Source: Macrocybe gigantea
Lineage: Eukaryota > Basidiomycota > Agaricomycetes > Agaricales > Callistosporiaceae
Length of the DNA stretch: 64,000 bases
Direction of reading: 5' to 3'
Assembly (NCBI GenBank): GCA_011319805.1
Contig: SJRY01000320.1
Coordinates: 186,001 to 250,000, forward strand
This document shows, in pieces, positions 37,396 to 47,764 of this stretch. Numbering within the stretch: the first letter of the stretch is position 1; each line of letters starts with the position of its first letter. Position numbers and translations under genes: made by a program. Under the pieces are notes generated by a model that worked only from the letters and a program-made list of their open reading frames with translations, did no database searches and was not told the origin of the DNA.

Positions 37396-37685
37396 TATAG
37401 AAGGCAGGATCCGGTCGGGCAACTGAAAAGGTGGAAATCTAAAGATAATATAGCCTCAGTATCTCGTAGAGTACTAGCCTACTGTAAATACCTAAAGATA
37501 ATATACTATGGTTCTTTAGTGATAGAATAGTGAATATAATGAAGGAACTCATGCCTCAGTATCTCGTAGAGTACTGAGGCGGACATTCTGCGTCCTACGG
37601 AAATTTTACCTATGGTTACGTAATGTTGATAGCAACGGTACGTCGTCGTCAGCGCCAACTGCGACTCGACCTCGTTCCTTCAACA
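37396..37685 (-). repeat. Copia 5' LTR
   Basis: 290 bp partner of 31495-31784. It would drive transcription leftwards. Followed on the right by the TCGCA duplication and the rest of the chromovirus LTR. Confidence 0.93.
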
Positions 37686-37690
37686 TCGCA

Positions 37691-37732
37691 CTTAGTCTGC
37701 CCGAGTCCTTCTGAGATTCGTCTAGCCTAACA
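37691..37732 (+). repeat. Chromovirus 5' LTR, second part
   Basis: 42 bp completing the 320 bp LTR, ending CTAACA. The chromovirus internal region starts at 37733. Confidence 0.93.
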
Positions 37733-37812
37733 AGATATTAAGCCTCATTGAGACTCGCTCAGACTCACACACACACCACGTCACGCTTTATCAAAGACTT
37801 GATCAACATTCG

Positions 37813-38205
37813 ATGACAAGCAGTCGCTGACCCAGCGAGCACTAGCACGAGCGACAAGAGCACTTGGCTCAGAGAAGTAGACCAGACATTGCAGAACTTT
37901 TCCTAGAAGGAGAATATGGGATAAGCCCAGAAGAGCTGTGGTCAGACCAGAATCTTCTTGCCGAAGAAGAGGACAAACCCATCCACAAGAAAACGAGAGA
38001 AGAATGAACACAAGCCCGAGACTTTAGGCGACAACAGATCGAGAACTATAATCGCCGAACACAGGAGGAAGACATACTGATACAGAGAGGGCACGACGCA
38101 CAGAGCGTATGACAGAACCAATGAGAATGACACCAGAGTCAAGGACACACAGGAATGAAACCGCCGAACCCCTTCAGAGGACCAATCCACCGAAGCACTG
38201 CATAA
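37813..38205 (+). pseudogene. Chromovirus upstream ORF (ORF0), 131 codons, with TGA/TAG interruptions
   Basis: In the leader, before gag, a frame from ATG 37813 to TAA 38205 reads as coherent, polar, Glu/Arg/Gln-rich protein (AELFLEGEYGISPEELWSDQ, then RDFRRQQIENYNRRTQEED). It is interrupted by TGA at 37828, 38005, 38110, 38122 and 38128 and TAG at 37843. These match the CGA-to-TGA (and CAG-to-TAG) pattern in gag and pol, which suggests it was once translated. I recognise no domain. It sits 19 bp before the gag ATG. Confidence 0.5.
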
Positions 38206-38223
38206 GGAAAGAATCGCACCACC

Positions 38224-39366
38224 ATGGCGAAAGTAAGCAACAATGACTGGGACGAATACTATCAGTGGAGGGAGTGAAAAGGATTACCAAAGACAAACGG
38301 ACCGACCGCCGCAGAGTGGGCCAATTTTGAACAAGCTTGTAGAATCGCAGGAGTCGATCTAGACTACTGGAAAGAACAGAGAGAGGAGCGAAGACAGAAA
38401 CAGCTCCAAGAACAGCAAGCCCAAGCACAAGCACAGCAGACCCAAGAACAACAGATCCAGGAACAGGAAAGCCAAGACCAAGAGAATGACGAAGAAACCC
38501 CCCAAAGGATGACGACAGAATACAAGGGAATCATTGCCGACCCGAAATCCTTTACAGGAGATCGAACGTCCTTCGATATTTGGTGGAGGAAGATGAAACT
38601 TTACATAACTGCACACAGAGACCTCACGGACACACAGAAGATCGGAGCGGTCCTGTCTAGAATGACCGACGGACCCGGAGCCCACTGGGCATCAAAGAAG
38701 ATCGACACCACTACCAACCAAAGCACATGGGCCGACTTCATAACCAAGATAGAGACACGATTCAGCAACGTCATATCGCCATCACAAGCAGGAAGCAAAC
38801 TATTCAATATCAGACAAGGGAACCGACCCATCGATGAATTTCTGGATGAATTCGTAGACCTCGCAGGGAAAGCAGGAATGACAGGAACAGCCCCTCATTT
38901 CCTACTCGAGAAGAGCTTAAACCGAAGGACAGCAGAAGCTGTACACTCAATCTCCACACTTCCAACAGATGGAGATGAATATATCAAGACAGTTCGAGCG
39001 ATTGGACGAAACATTGATGAACACAGAAATGTGATGAGAGGAGAATTCACAAGCAATCAGCGCAAGACCGGAAATCCAAGCCGAGGAGCAGGACAGGCCA
39101 TGGAAGTCGACAAAGTACGAAGCAATAACTGCTTCAACTGTAATAAACCAGGACACATCTCACGAAACTGCCCGGAACCATGAAAAGGAGCAGCAAATGT
39201 CACATGTTTCAATTGTGGCTTAAAGGGACACTATGCACGGAACTGCAAGAAGAAGAAGAAAGGAAAATCCCGGGTCAGAGAAGTGAAAGAAGAAGAAGGA
39301 GAGGATGAAGAAGACAAGGATGAAGAAAGCTCTGATAAAGAGGGTTTTGCTGAAGGGTCCGACTAG
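38224..39366 (+). pseudogene. Chromovirus gag
   Basis: Starts MAKVSNNDWDEYYQWRE at 38224; 380 residues if its internal stops are ignored. A Gln/Glu-rich linker is followed by the capsid-like region (KSFTGDRTSFDIWWRKMKLY, ADFITKIETRF, IDEFLDEFVDLAGKAGM). Two CCHC knuckles follow: CFNCNKPGHISRNC and CFNCGLKGHYARNC. TGA at 38275 and 39181 interrupt it. The TAG at 39364 may be the natural end; pol is in the -1 frame and overlaps it. Confidence 0.88.
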
Positions 39367-42300
39367 GAGGTGCTAAATCGCGACCCATACAACTGAAACA
39401 GACTCGCTTCGATACCGGATGTAGATCATCCCATACTCTGAAATACACCATTCCCGCCAAGCGATCTGAAGCACCAAGGAAAACCATCCAAGGGGACAAA
39501 CCACCAAAGAGGAAAGAACTCACAGTACCAGCAAGAATACGAACATGAAAAGGAATCACAACAATAACACCAGAAGTCAATAGCGGAGCAGATAGGACCT
39601 GCATCAACACCGTGATAGTAGCGAAAACAGGACTGAAGACATGATGGATCAAAAAGATTCCCATCATAAATGCAGACGGATCACCCAACCGCCAGAAAAC
39701 AGCAGACCGAGTAGCGGAGGTCCACATCGACATTAAAGGACACAAGGAGCACATGGAAGCCATCGTACTCGACATCGGAAAAACCGACATGCTACTAGGA
39801 CATGACTGGCTTGTCTACCACAACCCAACAATCAAATGGAGGACAGGAGAAGTTGTCTTCGACAGATGCCCTAAAACGTGCAAAATAAACCACCAGATGA
39901 TTAAGATACAGAAGGTGGCTGAATCAGCGAAAACCACAGCCAGCGACAAGACAGGAACCCAGATACCCCCATATCTGATCAGATTCAAACACCTCTTCAA
40001 GGAGAAGAACTTTGATTGCTTACCAGACCACAAAGAATGGGACTATGAAATAAACTTAATGAAGGATGCACCCAAAATGATACCGAGCAAGGTTTATCCG
40101 ATGACATAGAAAGAACTAGAGGAACTAGATGCCTTCGTCGAAGAAGGATTATGAACAGGAAAAATACGCCCATCGAAATCACCTTACGCAGCACCCTGCT
40201 TCTTTTGCAATAAGAAGGATGGAAGCAAACGACTCATCCAAGACTACCGGGAGATAAACAAATATATGGTCAAAGACAAGTTCCCACTACCATGCATCAG
40301 CGAGCTCCTTGACGTATTACAAGGAGCAAAGTACTTCAGCAAGATCGATATCATCTGGGGATACAATAACGTGCGCATCCGGAAAGGAGACGAATGGAAG
40401 GCAGCCTTCCTAACAGCAAGAGGACTCTTCGAACCAACAGTCATGTATTTTGGGCAGTGCAATGCACCAGGCACTTTTAGCCGAATGATGGCGAGCCTCT
40501 TCCAAGACCAAATACGAAGAAGAGTGTGCATAATCTATATGGACGACATCATAATCATCGGACGAACACGAGAGGAACTCCAAAAGAACACCATAGAAGT
40601 CATGGAAATACTGAACAAGAACGACCTGTTCATCAAAGGACCGAAATGCATCTGGGAATCATCAAAAGTCCCAGTACTAGGATACATCATAGGAGAAGGG
40701 AAGGTAGAAATGGAACCAGAAAAGATCACAGCTGTACAATCCTGGCCAACCCCAAAGACGAAGAAAGAACTACAAAAGTTCTTGGGATTCATGAACTTTT
40801 ACCGATGATTCATCAAGGGATATGCAAAGGTTGCTAAACCCCTGATGGAGTTGACTGGAAACAAAGCATTCCAGTGGACAGACAAGCAACAGGACGCTTT
40901 CAAAGAACTGATCCGACATATAACCTCAGCACCCATTCTAGCACTACCACAGACAGAAGGAAAATTCCGAGTCGAAACGGACGCCTCAGGATATGCCATT
41001 GGAGCGGTACTATCACAACAGCAGAAAGGACTATGGCATCTGATCGCATTCATTTCAAGATGCATGACTCCAGCAGAACAAAACTATGAAATCTACGACA
41101 AGGAACTTCTTGCAATAATGGTCGCACTAAAGACATGGAGACAATACCTCCTTGAAGCTTGAGAGAAGTTTGAAATATTGATGGATCACAAAAACCTATC
41201 ATACTTCCGGAAGCCACAGCGACTCAATTCGAGACAGATTGGCTGGTACCTGAAATTACAGGAATACGACTACGAACTATGACACGTACCAGGAAAGGCG
41301 AATGGAAAAGCGGATGTCCTGTCACAGATGGCAGGATATGAAGAAAACCTAGCAGAGAAGGACAACATACAAATGATCAAAGAGCAGCATTCATTCGACA
41401 TCTGGAAGAGAATAATAAATGAGACTTCGAATTTATAATGTTCGAGGACGAACACCCATGGAAAGAAGAAGCAGAAAATAATGAAACAATACAAACAAGA
41501 GGAATCACGATGATCGAATCCTCAAGGATAGAACAAATTCGACAATGCACACAAAGGGAGATGATCATAACAACAGGACTGAAGGAAAAACCACACTGGT
41601 TCACAGAAGATGACCACATCGTATACGTAGGAGGAAAAATCTACGTTCCTCCAGACAACAAACTGAAGGAAAACATCATGTTTGAACACCACGACACACC
41701 TATCGGAGGACACCCAGGGCAATACCGCATGCATGAGCTCATGAGCCGCACCTATTGGTGGCCATCAATGCTAACAGACATCAAGAAGTATGTCAATGGA
41801 TGCGAAACATGTCAGCAAAACAAAATCATCCGACAAAAGAAACACGCACCCCTGCACCCACACGAAGTCCCACAGCAACCATGGGAAGATATTGGAGTAG
41901 ATCTCATAGGACCGCTACCCAGCTCGAATGGCCTTAATGCTATCGCCGCAGTCACAGACTGCCTGACCAAGATGATCCACCTAGTTCCCACAAAGACTGA
42001 ACTCACAGCAGAAGGTCTCGCATGACTATACCGAGACAATGTGTGGCGGCTTCATGGAATCCCATGAAAGATCATCAGTGATCGAGGACCCCAGTTTGCA
42101 GCACGATTCATGACAGCACTTCTAAAATTACTCGGAACAAAGCAAAATCTATCAATGGCCTATCACCCACAGACAGATGGACAGGCGGAGCGATCCCACC
42201 AAGAAACGGAAGCCTTCCTCAGAAGCTTCACAAACAACTTACAGGACGATTGGGCAGAATGGATAGCAATTGCAGAGTACCAATACAATGACAAAGCACA

Positions 42301-42991
42301 CCAGGGAATGAAGGAGACACCATTCTACCTCAACTATGGAATGCACCCCTGGAAGGGAGAGCCACAGACGACAGAAGGGAATAACCCCGCAGCAAAAGAC
42401 TTCGTCAAAAGAATGAACCAAATACGAAAGGAAGCAAATGCCGCGCTGCAATATGCACAAACATGAGCCAAAGACAATTACAATGCGAGACGAAAACCCG
42501 CCCATGAATACAAGAAAGGGGATAGAGTATGGCTAGAAGCCACCAATATCACAGTCAATCGACCATCAAAGAAGTTATCGGCACTCTGATACGGACCATT
42601 CAAGGTGGTTGAAAAGAAAGGAGCCTCAGCATATCACCTGGAACTCCCAGCATCATGGCAGCTGATACACCCCGTGTTCAATGAAACACTGCTCATGCCT
42701 TACAAAGGACCCCGTTTCAAGATACAAGAGCGACCATCACCACCACCCCCTGAAATCATAAATGATGAAGAAGAGTACAAGATAGAAGAGATCCTAAAAA
42801 GGAAAAAACAAGGGAGGGGAACACTATTCCTGGTCAAATGGAAAGGATACGGACACGAAGAGAACACATGGATCAAAGAGAAGGAACTGGGGAATGCGCA
42901 GCAAGCTCTAGACCACTTCCTAAAGAAGACTGTGAACCAGGATAAAAGGATCACGACAAGAGGGAAGAAGACCAAAAATCGCACTTCATGA
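39354..42991 (+). pseudogene. Chromovirus pol: protease, RT, RNase H, integrase, chromodomain
   Basis: Read in the -1 frame of gag. Protease-like FDTGCRSSHT; RT with FSKIDIIWGYNN, FGQCNAPGTFSRMM and the YMDD box; RNase H VETDASGYAIGAVLSQ and YDKELLAIM; integrase zinc finger (HH to CETCQQNK), VDLIGPLPSS, SDRGPQFAARF and AYHPQTDGQAERSHQE; a GPY/F-like module; and a chromodomain (YKIEEILKRKK to FLVKWKGYGHEENTWI). TGA stops at 39546, 39642, 40152, 40806, 41160, 41280, 41420, 42023, 42065, 42464 and 42587 fall mostly where relatives carry Arg. TAG at 40107 fits a CAG. A -1 shift lies near 41391. Not functional as sequenced. Confidence 0.92.
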
Positions 42992-43386
42992 CCACCAACA
43001 CCCCCATCAGCATCGACAGCAGCGAGGGCAGCCGCGCACCTACCCCCAACCACCCAAGTGACCTCGAGAATCTGGCGAGGATTCTCAATGCTAGCGACTA
43101 CATGGACCCCCTCGCCATCACACTTGGTGCATATATGCGCTATGTTATGACCGTCCGCATGCACCTCTGGACCGGGCGAACCCCTGATGGGACCAGCCCC
43201 ACTGCAGCTGAACGTATCGCACTTCGCGAGGCGATGGAAATGCTTCGCACAGAAAACCGGCAACTTAAACTCCTCGCCACCACACTCCATCACATCCGCG
43301 CCTATAATGAAGAGCTCATTCATACATGGGCCCCGCATGCTGCGACCGCCTGGGAGACCAATACTGGGTGGGGACAGCTGGACTAA
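42988..43386 (+). CDS. Chromovirus downstream ORF (132 aa), intact
   Basis: Its ATG overlaps the pol stop as ATGA, and it ends 37 bp before the 3' LTR. The predicted protein starts MTTNTPISIDSSEGSRAP and contains LARILNASDYMDPLAITLGA, an Arg/Leu-rich helical stretch (AAERIALREAMEMLRTENRQ) and WAPHAATAWETNTGWGQLD. I know no domain for it. Unlike gag and pol it has no internal stops, is GC-richer and keeps many CpGs. The 4-base overlap suggests translation by termination-reinitiation. Could be a structural or regulatory accessory protein; a heptad-like helix hints at oligomerisation. Confidence 0.6.
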   Translation: MTTNTPISIDSSEGSRAPTPNHPSDLENLARILNASDYMDPLAITLGAYMRYVMTVRMHLWTGRTPDGTSPTAAERIALREAMEMLRTENRQLKLLATTLHHIRAYNEELIHTWAPHAATAWETNTGWGQLD

Positions 43387-43423
43387 GGTTTTTCACGAGG
43401 ACGCGAATCTAAAGAGAGGGTGA

Positions 43424-43743
43424 TGTTACGGATGCCGCCCAAAGGACTATTCATTTTCTTATCTTATCTTTCCCACATCCCTTATCTCCCCCATCATGCT
43501 GCGCAGCGCGCAGTCATTGAGTCATCCCACTTCCCTAGTCATCCTGAGTCATCTCCTTCCAGTCTTACTCATCCGCAGTCCACAGCATTGCGCAGCCCAT
43601 GGTCCATGCTCGAGTACTGTAATGTATATAAGGACTCCCAGATGTACCAGTAGCACTAGGCTTAATATTCCTTTTGCCATCATCTCAAGACCACTCTCGC
43701 ACTTAGTCTGCCTGAGTCCTTCTGAGATTCATCTAGCCTAACA
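43424..43743 (+). repeat. Chromovirus 3' LTR
   Basis: 320 bp, TGTTACGG to CTAACA, preceded by the purine-rich AAAGAGAGGGTGA. TATA-like 'tatataag' at 43625-43632. It differs from the 5' LTR at four sites, each a CpG kept in the 5' copy and lost here. Confidence 0.94.
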
Positions 43744-43830
43744 GCTTCCTTGCTGGTCTTGTCATTGGCTGCCTCCCGTCTTGAATTATGGCAGTCCTGA
43801 GTTGCAAGCCAAAGTCATGGGCATTGTTTA
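43744..43830 (+). pseudogene. Acyl-CoA dehydrogenase exon fragment (right half)
   Basis: Begins with the GCTTC duplication and matches the dehydrogenase exon near 27234-27320 (CTCCCGTCTTGAATTATGGC, then GAGTTGCAAGCCAAAGTC) with scattered transitions. The rest of that gene (27.33-28.68 kb) is missing from this copy. Confidence 0.8.
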
Positions 43831-43954
43831 TCCCTAAATCATGATGTTAAACTAACCTGCATCCAGCCCGAGCCCACTAGTATCTGGCTGCTTGTACTTT
43901 GTACCGTGCCACCACATGCATCGGCATGCCTCTCTCATCCCAACACAGGCATGT

Positions 43955-46480
43955 TCATTTCTGCCTCATTCACGTTACGTGCAAGACTGAAGCAGCCATG
44001 TTTGTCAGCACTTGCATTTGCTGGGTGTTTTCTGATGCTACTAGTAGAATCTGATATCCTCAAGCAAGAGCGATGGCATGGCCCTATTCCATGTTTCTAT
44101 GCTACTTCAATACCATCACTCCTGTACATTGATGCAAGTAATCAAAGAGTAAATCCTGAATTTAAAAAAGGAACTATGCCCCTTCCGCCTGGATTCATTC
44201 TCAAGAACGTGCTGGTGATATATCTGTGGCGGCATAAAGAGTATCGAAATCTAGAGCATAAGGTCAAGCGAAGCTAGCCAGACAAGAATAGGATAGACTT
44301 CAAGTGGTTTCCGTCTCCGGGGCACTGGCTTTCTTACGGCCGAAACGGCTATATGTGGTGATTAAGCCGATATATATCGAGAAGAAAAAGATTCATAGAC
44401 GCACATAGCCCGCAAGTCAAACATGTCCATGACCCATGCAGGATAGTCGAAAGGGAATGGGCCCTTCCGGTTCATGGACCACTCATGATCATGGTACAAC
44501 CGCAACCAGATCGTGGTGTTGCCCGGAAACTCATTACAACAAGCGTAGAAAATGGCTCGCAGTTCTACGCCGTGAAAGTGGTGATAAAAAAGCTCCTGGT
44601 TCAGCTCCGCTAGCTTGAGCCGAAAGTGAGCGCGAATCATGGAGTCCTGGAGGTTGTCATTGGCATAATTTCCCCGTTCCTCTTGGAAGCTCGTCAATAT
44701 GAATCGCTCCTCATCATCATCGAACCAACCCGGGCCAACAGCTGCCAGCCATGCTGGACGGAATCCTGCCATTTCCCAATCGATAATGCCAGTGATAGTG
44801 CCGGTATCGGGATCGACCAGGATATTACGAGTGCTAAAATCTCCGTGATCAAAATGAAATGTCTGGTTGGTGGCGGATGCAGAATGATCTTGGCGCTGTG
44901 AATATAAAGGCCGAATGGCGTCGAAGATTTCAAGAACTCTTTCGTAAGGCCAACGATCCATTTTGTCAGTGGACCTAGTGGGAGGTTGGCCTAGAAAGGC
45001 TAAGGCTTCCAAAAAACGACGTTCCGAATCAAAAGGTCCGCAAGCCTGGGGCGGAATGGGGTTTTTATGATCGAGGAAAGTCAAATCATTGACTGGCCCG
45101 ACAACTGGCCGATCGACAGGTGTAGGGATTCGAAAGCTATGAAAATATGGTAAGGAAGGGTGAGAGCCTTTGGCAGCGTGTGTCAGAGAAAAGTGGTGAA
45201 GAATTTCGAGGTTTATATCGAGTGCAGATTCCTTGCCTCCGAGATGTGATAGACTACCACATTGCGATGCCGTGATGTTGAATAGCGAAGACATAACATT
45301 GGCTAGGTCATCACTGAGACGAAGCCGTTGCTTGAACGTCAGGTTCTCGAAGCAGTCATCCAGTGAAGAGCCTGGAAGATATTCCATCAGGACCCATTCA
45401 GCACCTACAGGGTTGTGAGGTGTGCTGCAGTAGAGGTAGACTTCTGGGACAGGGATACGAGTACGGGCTGTTCAAAAGATCAGACAACTCGTTTCGTTTC
45501 TGCAGAACAACGCATCGAAGTCATACATCGAATGAATTCCATAGCCGCCACCTCTGCCTCGGTTTTCATCGATTCGCGAACTGCCAGCACGACACGTGCA
45601 ATGACTTGCTTGCCATTTTCAAGTGTGAATAGAAACACGCGGGCATATGCTCCTTCTGTCATTTGGCGATGGTCGCGACACCCTGCGTGAAAATGGCTAC
45701 AAATGATGTTTTGCAAGGCTGCCATGTCGACTTTCATTTCTTTCCATAGTTCCTCATCTGCATGGTGATGATCAGTGGCCATGTTCGGGCTGTTGTCTTT
45801 TGCGGATGGTGACTGGCAGAGTTTGAGTATGAGAGCCTTCGACTGATGCGAGGACCGATCCTCACTGGTGCTGTACAGGATAGGATCAAAACGCACAGGC
45901 CTTGTGACCTGAAACCCTAGGCCCACATGAGGCTTGAGAAGCGTCGAGCAGCTTGAAGATGGGTCTTGCAATCATATACAGTGAAGTCCCAGGAAGGATG
46001 TTTACTAGACGCGCCCGCGGATAGGTTCTCTCAATAAGGGTCCATCCAGCCCTCCAGCAAAAGTGGCCCTGCAAGAAATCTGCGCCCAGCAAATGTATAT
46101 AAGTGTCTTCCACAGACCTTGTAGCAGCTCGAGTCAGAAAATTGCGATGCGGGTGGGAAAACAAAATGCACCAAGCACGGTGGACAAGTTCACGCAAGTT
46201 CTTTTCTCCTTTCGATTCCTTCCGTCAACATCCACTCGTGATCATGATCCTACCAGCGAGAACTTCAAAGGACTTTGGATTCAGATAGCGTGGTCAAAAA
46301 TACAGATTATTTATGATCAGGTCGATTAGACTTTGGAAAATTCCCGCTATGACCGCGTACTTGACCAGCAGTATTCAGATTGGAGTTTGAATACCCACGT
46401 CAACAGCTTTCTTGCATCCAAAACGTCTGCAGTTGGCAATTTAGCCAGCCTTGCTGAGACACGCAATAGGAAGCAACATA
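43955..46480. repeat. Tandem duplication unit, copy B
   Basis: Counterpart of 28690-31190, holding APH-like copy 2. Relative to copy A it has a 33-34 bp extra stretch near 44045-44080 and several indels upstream of the gene. Before the chromovirus inserted, the two units were head-to-tail neighbours. Confidence 0.8.
44362..45782 (-). CDS. APH-like phosphotransferase, copy 2
   Basis: Same structure as copy 1: exons 45527-45782 and 44362-45467, identical exon lengths (256 and 1106 nt), 59 bp intron, 453 residues. Catalytic loop FHFDHGDFSTRNILVD and metal site GIIDWEMAGFRPAW are intact; hinge WVLMEYLPGSSLDDC. It ends FSSRYISA. Differences from copy 1 are spread out and mostly conservative, as expected if both were kept under selection. 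Substrate unknown. Confidence 0.88.
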
Positions 46481-46499
46481 CATAGCTTCTAGTCAAGCA

Positions 46500-47764
46500 T
46501 GTCGCCAACCGGTTATAACGATACAAAAGGTCCTGGTTGAGCTCTGCCAACTCCAACTGAAAGTGTGCGCGAATAATGGCATCTTTGGGATCATCATTGG
46601 CATAATTACCCTGCACTTCCTGGTAGCTTGTCGACAAGAATCACTCTTCGTCATCGTTGAACCATCCTGCCGCAACAGCAGCGAGCCACGAGGGGTGGAA
46701 TCTCACCATCTCCCAATCGATGACGCCAGTGACAGCACCGGTTTTTGGATCGGCCAGGATGCTATAGAGACTAAGATCGCGGTGAGCAAAGTGGAAAACC
46801 TCGCAAGCTTCGGAATGCTCAGTGAGAGGATAGCGTCGTAGACTCTGATTACGCATTCGTATGGTCAACGCCTGAGCTTGTAAGTCGTTCGAGAAGGAGG
46901 CTGCCCCAGCAGAGCCACAGCTTGCAGGAAATCACGCTCGGAGTGGAATGGACCACAACACTGCGCTGGGACGGGTGCGTCTTGATCAAGAAAGATCATG
47001 TCGTTAACAGGACCGAGGAAAGATCGCCCGTCCGCACCCGTGGAAATCCTCGTGTCGCGAATAAAGAGCCCTGGCGACGTGAAACACAAGTCCCGAGGAG
47101 CATCCGCCGAAGAAACCGTTCTTGAAATTTGTCCGAGAGGTACTACTACATTGCGAGGCCGTTATGTTTGAACAGGGACGATATGACGTTGGCCAGGTCT
47201 GAGCTGAGGCGGAGCTTTTGTTGGAAATTAAGGTCATTGAAACAGTCTCCCATTGAACAGCCAGGAAGATATTCCATCAGGAGCCATTCGCTCCTGCAGG
47301 ATTGTGGGGCGTGCTACAATAGAGTTAGACCTCCGGAACAGGGGTGCGAGTGTGCACTGACGATCAGAATGAGAGATATGCATATCAGACGGGCTGACAC
47401 GCGGAACAGGAAAATCATTGGCACACCGGATTCGCTCCATAGCCGCTACTTCAGCTTCAGCCTTGACCAACTCACGAGCGGACAGAACGGACGCGTGTGC
47501 GATGACTCGCTTGTCGTTCTCAAGTGTGAAAAGAAACACACGGGCATACGCGCCTTCCATCATCGGACGGCAGTCGCGGCATCCAGCACAAAAGTGAGTG
47601 GAGATGATCTCTTGCAAACCCGCCATGTCGAATTTCATGGATTGCCATATTTCCTCGTCCTCGTAGCGGCACTTGCATCCAGTCGTGGCGCCGTGTTGCG
47701 AGGAACTGAAAGCCCCATTATGAGCACTATTTTCGAGGCTTTCGAACAAAATGGAGACGAACAA
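46500..47764 (-). pseudogene. APH-like phosphotransferase, copy 3, decayed
   Basis: Exon-1-like sequence (YEDEEIWQSMKFDMAGLQEI, EGAYARVFLFTLENDKRVIA, KAEAEVAAMERIRC) is followed by exon-2 pieces in different frames (GPVNDMIFLDQDAPVPAQCC; HFAHRDLSLYSILADPKTG; GVIDWEMVRFHPSWLAAVAA; DDPKDAIIRAHFQLELAELN). The catalytic loop has HRD for HGD and lost its Asn context. The C-terminal helices are truncated. Several stops and shifts. More diverged from copies 1 and 2 than they are from each other, so it is an older duplicate. Confidence 0.8.

Larger units (their letters stand above)
31495..37685 (-). mobile_element. Ty1/copia retrotransposon inserted in the chromovirus 5' LTR
   Basis: 6191 bp, read on the minus strand, with 290 bp LTRs at both ends and the target duplication TCGCA at 31490-31494 and 37686-37690. 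Comparison with the intact chromovirus 3' LTR (43697-43701 and onward) confirms the empty site exactly. Internal parts are a PBS, a gag-pol frame with several stops, and a polypurine tract next to the 3' LTR. A 1.1 kb insertion splits RT from RNase H. Five LTR differences in 290 bp suggest a fairly recent insertion, later than the chromovirus. Confidence 0.95.
31217..43743 (+). mobile_element. Ty3/gypsy chromovirus, full-length, interrupted and decayed
   Basis: The 5' LTR starts TGTTACGG at 31217 and the 3' LTR ends CTAACA at 43743. The target duplication GCTTC sits at 31212-31216 and 43744-43748. Each LTR is 320 bp; the 5' one is split by the copia element (31217-31494 plus 37691-37732). The element itself is about 6.3 kb without the insert. 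Order on the plus strand: upstream ORF, gag, pol (protease, RT, RNase H, integrase, chromodomain), then a fourth ORF. Pol order and the chromodomain place it in the chromoviruses. The LTRs differ at four sites. Numerous TGA codons and a -1 break make it non-autonomous as sequenced. Confidence 0.95.

Noticed and set aside
38005..42589. TGA reassigned to arginine in the chromovirus
   Set aside because: Plain CGA codons are common in the same frames and tryptophan uses TGG. All LTR differences are CpG transitions, so mutation explains the TGA codons without recoding.
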